Shown: positions 1 through 11,449 of the stretch, piece by piece | Layout of the letters: every line of letters starts with the position of its first letter | How positions within the stretch are numbered: position 1 is the first letter of the stretch | NCBI RefSeq assembly: GCF_009730915.1 | Contig: NC_052490.1 | Span: forward strand, 31,558,625-31,622,624 | Origin: Dioscorea cayenensis subsp. rotundata | Lineage: Eukaryota > Streptophyta > Magnoliopsida > Dioscoreales > Dioscoreaceae | Direction: 5' to 3' | Length of the DNA stretch: 64,000 nucleotides | Notes under the pieces: generated by a model | Told to the model about the DNA's origin: nothing | What the model saw: the letters and a program-made list of their open reading frames with translations, nothing else | Databases searched by the model: none | Made by a program: the position numbers and the translations under genes

Positions 1-1164
1 AGTAAGTTTTACCTTGGTATTATAGCTTTTATTTGATCCATAAACCCATATCTAAAAATCTAAAAAATGAGTTTTGTACAGATCTTTGAAAAATATTTTT
101 GAGCTTAAAAGATGTATCTTTTATATAAAGAGTTTTTCTAACTAATCTAAGAGTAAGACAAACTGGAGAGCACCGAACAGTACCCGCCAGAGGACAGGAG
201 GTCCGTTAAGGGGAAAACAGAGTGTGGAGGTAAGTCTGAACTCTGACAGTTGGAAAGATGAACTCTCATATATTAAAAGATAATCAAGATGATCTCAAAA
301 AATTATACTTCCGAGTAATTATGCAAAGTGGAACACTCAGGCTTTGGAAACTGGAGACTCTACAAGGATCGCCCAAGTACTAGAGGGAAAGGGTCGAGTG
401 GGTCCCTAAGGCGGTGAAGGTTGAATGAGCCGACATGAGAATGTCCATGGTGAAAAGGAGTTTAATTTTTTTAAAAAAACCCACAAAAAAACTAAAAAAA
501 CCAACAAAAAAACCAAAAAAACATGTTTTTTTACTTACAATAAATATGGATCAAATAGGGTTATTTGCCAAGTTTAACTTCTATCATATTACATGTTGTG
601 GATCTTGTTACTGCATAAGTATTCTCTCTTATTTACTTTCAAGCTATTACAAATTAGAAGTAAAATTTTATTACTGCAAAATAGTAGTAAATTTTAATAT
701 TGCAAAATTAGTAGTAATTTTATATTTTCTGCAAATTTTATCTAAAAACAAAAATCAAATAAACTCAATCATAAATTAAATCAACAAGAAACATTTAAAT
801 CAAAACAACAAAATCATAAAAACAAAAATGGATATCAATATAGCGCCAACTAAAGACTAACAAAACTCCATGAGAAGTGGAAGAACAAACTTTTAAGTTT
901 TAATGCGGCTAACTATTTGAACAAAGTCATTTAACCAATCAAATACTATACCTCTTTATACATTAAATATATATATATATATATATCATCTTGCATGCTT
1001 TAGGAATTCTTTCCTCTCCTTGCCATGCTGTGAACTCTGGTTCTCAACATCTTCTTTTGGAGTCAGCTTTCGAACGACGCGTTAATGGCCTTTCCCTGAG
1101 ATTCTCCAACGCGCTTCCATCTCTCCTTCTCTTTCGCTCACGAACCTCTTCAGCTATTGCTCCG
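1..1164. other. Upstream region of RBOH, no supported gene
   Basis: I see no convincing gene here. A possible 114-codon frame at 435-779 is built from A-rich runs (KKPTKK repeats) and AT-rich sequence and looks accidental. The first 430 bases are less AT-rich and read like old repeat debris, but I cannot assign a family. An AT dinucleotide run at about 968-985 lies just upstream of the RBOH reading frame and could include its TATA region. An ATG at 991 is in frame with RBOH and would add 58 residues. That extension has no family resemblance that I recognise and is more likely 5' leader. Confidence 0.5.
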
Positions 1165-4100
1165 ATGAGAGGCCTCGCAGGCCACGACCGTCGATGGGCC
1201 TCCGACACCATCCCCACTGGAACCCACTCAACCAACGACTTCGTCGAGGTCACCCTCGATCTCCACCCCGACGACACCGTCGTTCTCCGTAGCGTTGAAC
1301 CCGCCGACCGGAACTCCTCCGGCTCAAGCACGCCGTCAATGGCGAGAAGCCATTCCAGCCGGATACGCCAGTTCTCTCAGGAGCTGAAGGCTGAGGCCCG
1401 GAGAATCTCGCATGATATCATGGCCGAGCTGAAGAAGTTCTCCAGGAGCCATGGTCACACGCCCGCAGCTTCAGGGTTCGACTCCGCACTGGCCGCGCGC
1501 GCGCTGCGGCGGCAGCGCGCGGAGCTGGATAGATCGAGATCGGGCGCGCACAAGGCGTTGCGCGGGCTGAAGTTCATTAGTGGCAGGACGAATGGTGTCG
1601 ATGGTTGGAATGAGGTTCAGACTAGCTTCGATAAGCTCGCCATTGATGGCTTTCTCTCTCGCTTGGACTTCGCTCTGTGCATTGGTTTAATCTCTAGAGC
1701 CTTTTCTTGTCCCAATTTCATCATCAAACATTAAATATTTTGTTTATTGTTTGAATTTTTTTAGGAATGAAGGATTCTAAGGAGTTTGCATTGGAGTTAT
1801 TCGACGCATTGAGCAGGAGAAGGAGGTTGAATGCCGAGAAGATCAGCAAGGACGAGTTATATGAGTTCTGGTCACAGATAACTGATCAGAGCTTTGATTC
1901 ACGCCTCCAAATCTTCTTCGATATGTACTTAATTTATTTATAACATGATTGAATAAGTTTGATGGTCAATGGAGATATAATTAAGAGCTAAATGTTGTTT
2001 TCAATTGAATGTTTTGCAGGGTGGACAAGGACGCAGATGGAAGGATTACAGAGGTTGAAGTGAAAGAGGTACGTGTGGGATAAAGTATTATTATCAGATA
2101 AAATCATCAAATTGAGCATGAAGATCTTCTGTATTTGGTCATTGGAATGGAGTTGGTAAACAAAACCAACCACCAATGCATGATTTTGCTTAATAATATA
2201 TATTGCTTAAGTTTTTTCCAAAATGTTAGGTGGATTGTTTCCGTGATGTCATATAGTTAATTGGTTTGTAAATTGTCTGACAGATAATAATGTTAAGTGC
2301 TTCCGCAAATAAGCTGTCTAGACTGAAGGAGCAGGCTGAGGAATATTCAGCATTGATAATGGAGGAATTGGATCCTGAAAGACTTGGGTACATTGAGGTA
2401 CCTACTCATATATTTAACTTCAGCTATCATTCCTAAAGTCTAAACAGAGCATTTGGTTTGTTTATGAATCTCTAGTTATGGCAACTAGAGACATTGCTAC
2501 TCCAAAGGGACACATACTTAAACTATAGCCAAGCATTGAGCCACACTAGCCAAGCATTGAGCCAGAATCTGGCAGCATTGCACAGGGGAGGATCCATTCT
2601 GAAACTCGGATCAAAGGTTCACTATTTTTTGGAAGAAAACTGGAAGCGTTTATGGGTGTTGATGCTGTGGGTTGGAGCAATGGCAGGGCTGTTCTTGTGG
2701 AAGTTCATACAGTATCGAAACCGGTATGCTTTCCAGGTGATGGGTTACTGCCTAACAACTGCAAAGGGCGCTGCAGAAACTCTGAAGCTCAACATGGCAC
2801 TCATACTTCTGCCTGTGTGTCGCAATACCATTACTTGGTTGCGATCCACAAGACTTTCCCGTGTAATGCCTTTCGATGATAACATCAATTTTCACAAGGT
2901 CAGTACCTGTGCTGATAAAAATAATAGTCTCACATCAGTTAATTAAAACTCCGCTGCATGGTGGCAGACTATAGCAGGTGCCATTGTTGTTGGGGTGATA
3001 CTACACGCAGGAAATCACTTAACATGTGATTTCACTCGCCTGGAATCATCATCAAATAGAATGTATGAGCCTCTGAAGGAAAGTTTTGGAGACAGCAAGC
3101 CAAACTATGGAACACTAGTTCAAGGTCCAGAAGGTATCACTGGGATACTTATGGTGTTATGCATGGTAGTCGCCTTCACTCTTGCCACCAGATGGTTCAG
3201 GCGTAGCCTGGTGAAGTTCCCTAAACCCTTTGACAGGCTCACTGGATTCAATGCTTTCTGGTACTCCCATCATCTGTTTGTCCTTGTCTATGTGTTGCTC
3301 ATCATTCATGGCCAGCTTTTATATCTCATACACCACTGGTACCTTAAAACGGTAATGTTTTATGTGTTCCTAATCGATGACTGGATTGGCAGATTATAAT
3401 GTTTTGTTGAAAAATGGTTTTGATAGCACATGGTTTGATGTTTCAGACATGGATGTATCTCTCTGTGCCTATAATTCTATATGCAGGAGAGAGGACTCTG
3501 AGAGCTTTCAGGTCTGGCTATTATTCTGTCAGGATCCTGAAGGTAACTCTAAAATGAAATCAAAGGATTCATTCAAATATAAACCATAGGAGCTATTTTT
3601 GTCTCAGAAATGTTAATGATCTTGCTTAAATTGACATTTCAGGTGGCTATATATCCAGGCAATGTGCTCACACTACACATGTCTAAGCCTCCAGGTTTTC
3701 ACTACAAGAGTGGGCAGTATATGTTTGTTCAATGCCCTGCCGTTTCACCATTTGAATGGTAAATACTGAAATTTGTTTTAACATTCAATGCAGTTGAATC
3801 TGTGAAAACAGAAAAGTAGTTTGGTAGCATACTTTAGCACTGTGCATGAAATAATTATCTTTTGCCTTGTAGGCATCCCTTTTCAATAACATCAGCTCCG
3901 GGAGATGATTATCTTAGTATCCATATAAGACAGCTTGGAGACTGGACAAGAGAACTTAAGCTAGTATTCTCAGAAGCCTGTGAACCTCCAATGCATGGAA
4001 GGAGCGGCCTTCTCAGAGCAGATGAAACAACCAAAAAAAGGTACAACTGGTTAACACTAAAATTTAACATTTGAAATTATTATTGCAGAAATTTCTTTAC

Positions 4101-5103
4101 TGATACTCCTCATCAATGCAGCTTGCCAAAGCTATTGATAGATGGCCCATATGGTGCGCCTTCTCAAGACTACAAAAAGTATGATGTTCTACTACTTGTT
4201 GGGCTCGGTATCGGAGCTACGCCATTTATTAGCATCCTCAAGGATCTGCTAAACAATATTGTAAAAATGGAAGCACATTTGGTAAGTACTTCCTAGCAAA
4301 TTTCCTGATGAATAAGTGGTTTTCTTCACAACAAAAATCTTAGCTGCATTTCAATTTGAAATTGTTCACAGGATGTAGCACCAGACTATTATTATCCAAG
4401 CGATGGGACAATGCCCTCAAAAACCAAAAAAGCTCTTAAGACCACAAATGCATATTTCTATTGGGTGACTCGTGAACAAGGTTCCTTTGATTGGTTCAAA
4501 GGTGTCATGAATGAGGTCGCTGAGCTTGATCAAGGGGTAAGTGATGAAAAAAAAAAATCAGAATAATTCAAATGCAATTCTCTGCTACTTTTCTAATTGC
4601 AAGCTTGTTCAATCAATCAGGGCCTAATCGAGATGCATAACTACCTCACAAGTGTCTATGAGGAAGGGGATGCTCGTTCGGCACTCATCACCATGGTGCA
4701 AGCTCTCAGCCATGCAAAGAATGGTGTTGATGTAGTCTCAGGAACCAGAGTAAACTCTTGGTCCATAAAGAAATCAGTTCAGAGAGCATGACCATTTTTG
4801 CTGACTGTACTTGTCACTGCTCACAGGTCCGCACCCATTTTGCACGGCCTAATTGGTACAAGGTTTTCTCCAGAACAGCCACCAGACACCCATATGCAAG
4901 AATTGGCAAGTCTTAATTATAACCGTAGACTATCAAGACAAAATTATACTGATCAAAACAACTAATTATAAAATTCACCTGTGTTGGCTGCAGGAGTGTT
5001 CTACTGTGGAGCACCAGTATTGGCTCAAGAACTGAGTGCGCTCTGTTATGAGTTCAACCAGAAAGGGGGTGCCAAGTTTGAATTCCACAAGGAACATTTC
5101 TAA
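1165..5103 (+). CDS. RBOH: Respiratory burst oxidase homolog (NADPH oxidase), 14 exons, 890 aa
   Basis: Plasma-membrane flavocytochrome that moves electrons from cytosolic NADPH through FAD and two haems to apoplastic O2, making superoxide. My exons are 1165-1684, 1765-1924, 2020-2068, 2284-2397, 2476-2898, 2968-3351, 3447-3542, 3643-3758, 3873-4040, 4122-4281, 4372-4536, 4621-4749, 4827-4905 and 4994-5103. They total 2673 nt, an exact multiple of three. The start gives [16 protein letters not shown] complete EF-hand loop ([12 protein letters not shown], residues 229-240) is followed by a degenerate second one near 273-284. Candidate haem histidines sit in HAGNHL (435, 439) and in SHHLF and IHGQ (523, 524, 536). 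FAD binding is HPFSITSAP (622-630). NADPH binding is DGPYG (684-688), GLGIGATPF (704-712) and CGAP (859-862). The protein ends FEFHKEHF, usual for the family. Intron 13 needs a GC donor. An in-frame ATG at 991 is the alternative start. Which RBOH subgroup this is I cannot say. Confidence 0.95.
4906..4993 (+). other. GC-AG intron 13 of RBOH
   Basis: The conserved junction [10 protein letters not shown] is only restored if the intron starts with GC. The exon ends ATT G and the intron begins GCAAGT, then ends in CTGCAG at 4993. G|GCAAGT is the usual extended consensus of plant GC-AG introns. A GT at 4910-4911 would shift the frame and destroy the conserved C-terminal NADPH-binding end. Confidence 0.85.
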
Positions 5104-5193
5104 ATGCACATGTTTCCAAATAGAGCTGCCATAGCTGTCCCTTGCGTTTGATTTGTACTTTATAAAATAAGCATATTTAATTTATATAGGTAA

Positions 5194-5835
5194 TGTTAGG
5201 ATTTAAAACAAGAATAAGGATTTCAAAAAAAAAACAAGAATAAGGTAATCAAATTCGACCACGAGTACACGGAAATCAATCAATAAAGCCAAAAATAAAT
5301 AAAAGCAAAGAAATATAGACACAAAAAATTTAACGTTATTCAGCTTAAAGTCTATATCCATGGGCTGAAGCGAGCGGAGAAATTTCACAAAAACAAACAA
5401 AGGCGAATTACACAAATGCATTCAAAAATAACCCCACAACTCCATACTCGAATACACCAAATTACACTCTTAGTATTGGTGTATGAAACTCTATGCCTAA
5501 GCACCTAAAAAGAATGTGATGCTTCTGACGTGTGTGATGACGATGCCAAACCGAATGGTGGAAACTTCTTCTTTATATAGTATTCATATGCTTGCTCTAA
5601 AGAAATAATTAATGGCAATGATTTTCATACGCTTGTTCCGAAGAAACAATTAATGGCTAAGATTTAGTCTTGGTCACCAAATTTAATCTAAAGGCTAAAA
5701 ATGGTACTTGGCAATCAAGACAAATCCAAAGGCAAATATTGAATCCTTTGTCTCCAAGCCATATAGAATATTCAATATTCTAGTAAATCAAAGCACCAAA
5801 TTAACACTTAAATTAAAGGATATAAAACCTCAACA
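5194..5835 (-). mobile_element. Solo LTR-like sequence between RBOH and UGT gene 1
   Basis: The 642-bp block starts TGTTAGG and ends CCTCAACA, giving inverted TGTT/AACA ends with TG...CA termini. Read on the minus strand it has a strong TATA (TATATAAAG, about 5568-5576) followed by sequence like the R-U5 part of copia LTRs (AACGTTAAATTTTTTGTGTC, about 5318-5337). The flanking five bases (GGTAA and ATAAC) do not match, so a clean target duplication is not visible. It ends only 46 bp before the ATG of the next UGT gene, so most of that gene's promoter must lie in or beyond LTR sequence. Confidence 0.6.
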
Positions 5836-5881
5836 ATAACTAGTTTCTAGTTTCACTGCAAACCAAGCTCTAAGTTAGCAC

Positions 5882-7282
5882 ATGGATACCATAGTCATCT
5901 ACCCGTTCACCGGCATTGGCCACCTTGCACCCATGACCGAGTTCGCCAAGCTAATCGTCGCCCAAGGTTTCTCCGTCGCCATCCCCATCCCTCCACCCAT
6001 CAACCCCTCGCTTTCCACTTCCGCTACTGATAACTGCATCTCCAGCGTCTCCTCCACCCACCCTTCCATTTCCTTCCACCGCCTGCCACCTTTCACCAGC
6101 GACTACTCTTCCAAGAAGCGGGCCGTCCTCCGGAAATCCTTCATCCGCGCTGCCAACCCCCACCTTCGTGACCTAGTGAGGGACATCTCCCAGACTTCAA
6201 ACATCCGCGCCATCCTCGTTGACTTCTTGAGTCTCGAGGCACTCGACGTCGCTACCGAGCTCCAGCTCCCAGCCTACGTCTTCTTCACCTCTGGCGCCTT
6301 GAGTCTTTCCTGTTTCCTCTACCTCCCCACATTACACAACGAGATGACATCCAGCTTTAATGAACTCGGAGAAACTCCGATCCACATCCCTGGCTTACCA
6401 CCTATCCCAGCCTCTCATATGCCAGATCACATGCGAGATCGAGATGAGGGGTTGCAAGCCTTTGTTGATGCATTCTCACGTATCCCGGATGCCAAAGGCA
6501 TCATCGTCAACTCATTCGAGATTCTGGAGTCCAGAACACTGAAGACAGTGCGCGAAGGTCACTGTCTCCCGAACAGAGATACACCACCAGTGTATTGCGT
6601 GGGACCGTTAACCACTGGAACTGGAAGTGAAGCAGGAGAGAGACACGAGTGCTTAACATGGCTCGACAAGCAACCCAGAGGGAGTGTTGTGTTCCTGTGC
6701 TTCGGGAGCAGGGGACGCTTCCCGGCGGAGCAAGTGAAGGAGATCGCGTTGGGACTGGAGAGAAGCGACCAGAAGTTTCTCTGGGTTGTGCGAAGCCCAC
6801 CTGATCCGGATAATTGGTTCGCGAGTTCTAACGAGGTAGATCTTGACACACTTCTCCCTGTTGGGTTCCTGGAGCGAACAGAGGAGAGGGGAATGGTGGT
6901 GAAAGCGTGGGCGCCGCAAGAGGAGGTGCTGAACCACGAGGCCACGGGTGGCTTCGTGACACACTGCGGGTGGAACTCTGTGCTGGAGGGGGTGCGCGCC
7001 GGCTTGGGGATGATAGCGTGGCCGTTGTATGCGGAGCAGAAGATGAACAAAGTGTTGCTGGTGGAGGAGATGAAGCTGGCGGTAGAGATGAAGGGTTATG
7101 ATAAGGAAATGGTGGCGGCGGAAGAGGTGGAAACTCGCGTGAGGTGGTTTATGGGGTCCGACGGCGGGAAGAAGTTGAGGGACCGGGCCAAGGAGATGAA
7201 GGACAGCGCGGTGGCGGCGCTCAGCCATGGAGGATCGTCACATGCTGCCATGGTGGAGTTGCTGTCAAATATTAGTAATTAA
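5882..7282 (+). CDS. UDP-glycosyltransferase, UGT88-like (array gene 1), 466 aa
   Basis: Intronless cytosolic family-1 glycosyltransferase that should transfer glucose from UDP-glucose to a small lipophilic acceptor, probably a phenolic. The catalytic His is H14 (GIGHLAPM) with Asp partner D114 (RAILVDF). The HIPGLPPIPASHMPD segment (168-182) and the FLCFGSRGRF segment resemble UGT88/71/72 group E enzymes. The PSPG box is W343-Q386, exactly 44 residues, with W364 (HCGW) and Q386 typical of UDP-glucose use. It differs from most paralogs in this window at EEVLNH and GVRAG inside the box, changes shared only with gene 2. Its last 257 residues and 3' flank are almost identical to gene 2, while its first 205 residues are the more diverged part, a chimera signature. 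The N-terminal acceptor loop (SLSTSATDNCISSVSS, KKRAVLRKSFIR) is unlike the other copies. An LTR-like sequence ends 46 bp upstream. Length and start match all paralogs. Confidence 0.93.
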   Translation: MDTIVIYPFTGIGHLAPMTEFAKLIVAQGFSVAIPIPPPINPSLSTSATDNCISSVSSTHPSISFHRLPPFTSDYSSKKRAVLRKSFIRAANPHLRDLVRDISQTSNIRAILVDFLSLEALDVATELQLPAYVFFTSGALSLSCFLYLPTLHNEMTSSFNELGETPIHIPGLPPIPASHMPDHMRDRDEGLQAFVDAFSRIPDAKGIIVNSFEILESRTLKTVREGHCLPNRDTPPVYCVGPLTTGTGSEAGERHECLTWLDKQPRGSVVFLCFGSRGRFPAEQVKEIALGLERSDQKFLWVVRSPPDPDNWFASSNEVDLDTLLPVGFLERTEERGMVVKAWAPQEEVLNHEATGGFVTHCGWNSVLEGVRAGLGMIAWPLYAEQKMNKVLLVEEMKLAVEMKGYDKEMVAAEEVETRVRWFMGSDGGKKLRDRAKEMKDSAVAALSHGGSSHAAMVELLSNISN

Positions 7283-7530
7283 TGGGATCTATAGTGACTG
7301 GCTGAGCCTTTCATTGTCAAGTGCCTCCGTGAGACATCGGCGGAGTTGAATCTAGGCCATTCTTGTTTACTTTTTTTATTCCGCATCTTTGTCTGTGGAA
7401 TTTGCCTTTTTTGTTTAATAAAATTATGATTTATCTATTTACAAAAATATATTTATAAAAAAGAGGGACATACCACGGTGTGTGTCCACGACATGGTGCC
7501 TTGTTGATATTATAAAAACAATATATAATA
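7283..7530 (+). other. 3' flank of UGT gene 1
   Basis: The first ~115 bp after the stop are nearly identical to the 3' flank of gene 2 (12854-12966). The likeness stops abruptly after TTTGTCTGT. An AATAAAA at about 7419 is a plausible polyadenylation signal. The rest is AT-rich up to the inserted repeat. Confidence 0.6.
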
Positions 7531-10071
7531 TGTCACGTCTTGAACCCAACTCTATGGATCTGGGACGTCGATAAACGGCCGTACACCTACAAGGCCAAAA
7601 CCATGTAGGCATACAAGGCCTTAAAAGCTGATCCAAACAGAACAAAGAACAAACTCAGTGGATTGAAAAAAAAAAAAAACAATATGAACTTATACAAATA
7701 AAACACATCCCCACAAAAAACGGAATTTAATACATGCTAATACTCGACGATTGTCTAACGATCCCCGCTAAGCTATCCGCCACTCAACTCTACTCTTGAT
7801 CTGAAAAGATATTAAACAATAAATTATGAGCTTGACAACCGAGTAAGCACACACAAAAAAAATTATAGGGATCATTTGTAAAAATAAAAAATTATCAAAA
7901 TCAAAATCAGAAATCAAATTTATTTTAAATGAACATAGATGTCAAAACCAAGCATATAGGTCCCCCAAATAACTATTGCCAAAAGAAAATAACATAACTC
8001 ATATATTTATCCTCGGTGACCCGAGCCAGAATATCATAACTCTTAAGTTTACCCTCGGTGACCCGAGCCAGATTTATCAGAGCCCGTTATTCTGCACCGA
8101 CGGAAAGCGATGGGAAACTATAGTTTCTATATCAGAGTACATGTCGACAAGGTCAGTGTTTAACCCCTAGTGACAGGGTTATTGCAAAGTTAGTTTGGGG
8201 ACTATGAGTACTTTGTCAAAATATTTCATATTCACAAAACAATGAACTATCAAAATTCATACGGGGCAAAATGCAAGTAATTTGCAGTCACATGATCCCA
8301 TTTTTATCATATCAAAATAATCCAGTTAATCGAATCCAAACATGAACAGATAATAAACAAAAACACAATAGTAATTAATCAGAAAGTAAATAAATATCTG
8401 GAATTCAAAAATTAAGTAATCCAAATGTAAATAAATTATTTAAACCTTTCAGAAAATTCTAATCCAAAATAAAATATCATTTAAAATAATTTAAAATAAT
8501 TCCAAAAATAATAATAAATAATTAATTAAAAATATAAATAAATACATAAAATCATTATTTTTCTCAAAATTTCCAGATGTTCAGAAAACTAAAGTATATA
8601 CATATAATATGATTTATATGTAGCATACTTACCTGATTAACAATCAGATTTTTGAATTGAAGTCCTAATTTGGGAATAACCCATCAGAATTACAAGTAAA
8701 CAAATTCTAAAATTCACATGAATGCAAAAACAAATCAAACACTAACAAAATTACCAAGGTCAAGACCAATAACCAATTAATCTACAAACCTTAAGATTAA
8801 AATCAGCCTAGCTTTGCAAATTCTAACCCAAATCAAAAATTTCAAACTTATGAGAAACTGGGCATCTTCATCTAAAACATATCCAAACCTCACAATGATT
8901 TGAGACCTACAGAATTTAAGCCACCAGTATTAAAAATCATACTTATGTAAACCAACAGTTTCAGACATGCCTATTCCAATAAAAAATATCTAACAACATA
9001 TAATTTCAAAAGTAATACAATCTTACTGACAATAAGATAACTCAGAAATGAACAACTTTCATATTTTTTTACCTTATCCAGTTCAATCTTCATGATCATC
9101 AAAAATGGCCATAATTCTTCAGGCTATGCACAGAAATATCATCTGAGACACTTATACCAATAGAGTTATATCTCACAAACTACAGATGCATAAAATCTGA
9201 AATTTAGCAGGTATTTAGGTAACATCAAACTATATAACTTTGTTATATTACTCTTCTCCAAATTCCATATACAAGACCATCAAATTGTCTAAGCAATCGT
9301 TATATTCTCTGCAGAAATAGTATTGAGCACACCTATAGTAATCTGATCATATCTCACAATTTACATGGCTAAAAATACTGAAATTTTGCAGAGTCAAATA
9401 TGACATCGTCCTATATAACTTTCTTATATAAATATAAATCTAAAATAGAACTTACAATTATGAAACTAATCAAAAACTGTTCAAGGGCTGAACAGAAATC
9501 CTGTCTACGTCACCTGCGTCTAAAAATTTATAATTTGCAGGATACTACTCCAAAAATTCTGAAATTTGGTAGCAAGCTAAACAAGATCTCGATCTACAAT
9601 TTTTCTATTTTGATTTCTTCCAAATTCCATCTCTAGATCTTCGAAATAAATTAGAGATCTCTACTGTGCTAACAGGAACTTTCTGAATTTTATCCTCAAA
9701 TTAAAATCAAATCAATTCTCACCAAACCCTAACCCTAGCAAGTAATATGTCACAACCAAGCATAAGAAAGACCAATAACAAAATAACTCGGAACCTATTT
9801 CAACAATAACAGTGAAACGAAATCCGTGACGATGAGACCCTTCTCCGGTCCTCGTCGCCGACACCACCCGCAAAATGGAAGAGAAAGAGATGAGGCAAGT
9901 CTCTCTCTCTTTCCCTAAACGGTGATCTAAAACTGAAGAAGCTAAAGAGACAGTTAGGGTTTTGAAATTAAACAAAAACAAAATCAATGGCTAAGATTAA
10001 AAGTAAAACCAACGGCTAGGATTAAAAGATAAAAGCAGTGGTTAGGATTTGATTAAGGGGTGGGGCTCACA
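7531..10071 (+). mobile_element. Long solo-LTR-like repeat, copy A (2541 bp), TSD TAATA
   Basis: The element begins TGTCACGTCTTGAACCC and ends GGGGCTCACA, with TAATA directly repeated on both sides (7526-7530 and 10072-10076). TG...CA ends plus a 5-bp duplication are the mark of LTR-retrotransposon integrase. It holds no coding region, primer site or internal domain, so it is most simply a solo LTR; a TGTCACACC-type start is common in Ty3/gypsy LTRs. Diagnostic internal words include CTCGGTGACCCGAGCCAG (about 8011-8028, and again near 8053) and GGGAAACTATAGTTTCTAT (about 8111-8129). Copies B and C share these in the same order. Orientation is tentative. Confidence 0.82.
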
Positions 10072-11449
10072 TAATATGAATTATTATTAACTGGTATATT
10101 AATATTTGGATCTCATTAAAAAATTTTACAGCTCAATTTAAATATGGGTGAAAACACAATTTTAAAAATTTGAGTAGTAATTGTATAACAGTGATTCTAA
10201 TTTGCACATGTATCTGAATTTTGTCTCACTTGTTTTTTTTTGAGATTTGTGCATTTCATTTTTTTTTTTAACTTTCTAACTATTTATTTTGGTAATATAT
10301 ATAATACTCTATATAATATAAATAAAATAAGATGATAAACATTTTCTTTTCAAGAAAAAGTGTTAATTTCGTAACTAGTTTTTTTTTATATATATATTTT
10401 GATATTGGGTTTTTTTTATAAATAATTTTTATGTCTTTACCAACTCAATTTTATCAAACTATATTCTTATTTTATTCACAATTTTTTTAATCAAATTTGG
10501 TAAAAATAATTTCTACCTTATCTATAATTTATTATTAAAATATAAGTTTTAAAATGACCCTTTGGTGTAGACCATGCCCTTTTGATGGCTATTGTTGGGA
10601 ATGTGGAGAAACTAATTAATCATTTTTAGAATGGGAGCAATAAGATAAACATCATGTCTTGGATGTTATCTTCAATTATTGAAGTGAATTTGGCTTGTAT
10701 GATTTGATGTATTTTTTTTATAAATATAATAAATACATATATAATCAAAGTATGGATACAACCATAAATTAAATGTTCAGACATATGCTTTCACACAATA
10801 ACACAAATTTAAACTGTAAACTCACACCCATAACCATAAATCCGTTATTAATACACATCTAAATAATTTTAAAATTGAGAAATAAATTTCTTATACTATT
10901 ATCTTTCACAAAGGGTAATGCTTTTGGACTAAATGTCCATTAGGGTTTGATGTGAAATTCCATTCTAACAGTGGTGCAGATAGGGATTGAATTTTACTTT
11001 TTTTTAAAAAAAAAGTAATGAAAAATAATTTAAAGCCTAACTTCCAAATATAAAAGAAATATTGTTGTAAATGAATATTTGTTGAAAATTAAAAATGGTC
11101 CAAATTTTATAGTCGATTATGAAGCCATATTCCAGATGTATCTATAACCAAAATATAAGGCTTTGGTGCCATTAGCAATGTCAAGAAATTATATGATTTT
11201 TCTATTAAAAAGATAATAGAGGCAGGATGAGAGGGGGAGAGAAACACTCCAAAGCTGAGTCTTCCCGACAGCCAACGTACAAAAATAATTAGAAATAAAT
11301 GAATTCAAACTGATATATATAAAATAAAGATAAGTCCTGCCTGAACATCCATAACCACACATTCTGTCCATCTCATTTGATGACTAACTAAAGGATAGGT
11401 CATAGGATACACAGTTCCTCGGTGTTGCCATACACTCACGTTCTCTTCC
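10072..11449. other. AT-rich upstream region of UGT gene 2
   Basis: No gene is visible. Parts of 10380-11170 resemble 36300-37400 (for example TTGTTTTATTCACAA-type words, then a TTGAAATTAAAAATG stretch followed by AGCCATATTC), consistent with an old duplication of UGT upstream DNA. The last ~130 bp resemble the region before gene 5 (GAACATCCA, AACCA, CACA words in order). Confidence 0.45.
11315..11326 (+). promoter_or_regulatory. Possible TATA region of UGT gene 2
   Basis: TATATATAAAAT lies about 125 bp before the ATG in a plausible core-promoter position. Support is by position and composition only. Confidence 0.3.

Noticed and set aside
435..779. 114-codon frame upstream of RBOH
   Set aside because: Lysine runs from A-rich low-complexity DNA; no domain or splice context.
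991..1164. Upstream in-frame ATG extending RBOH by 58 residues
   Set aside because: The extension looks like translated leader, and [10 protein letters not shown] is a family-like start.
6559..7228. Long antisense frames (up to 191 codons) within UGT genes, also at 12124-12799, 25537-26209, 31817-32609 and 52975-53550
   Set aside because: They recur opposite the same coding region in every paralog and follow from its GC-rich codon pattern; no independent family features.
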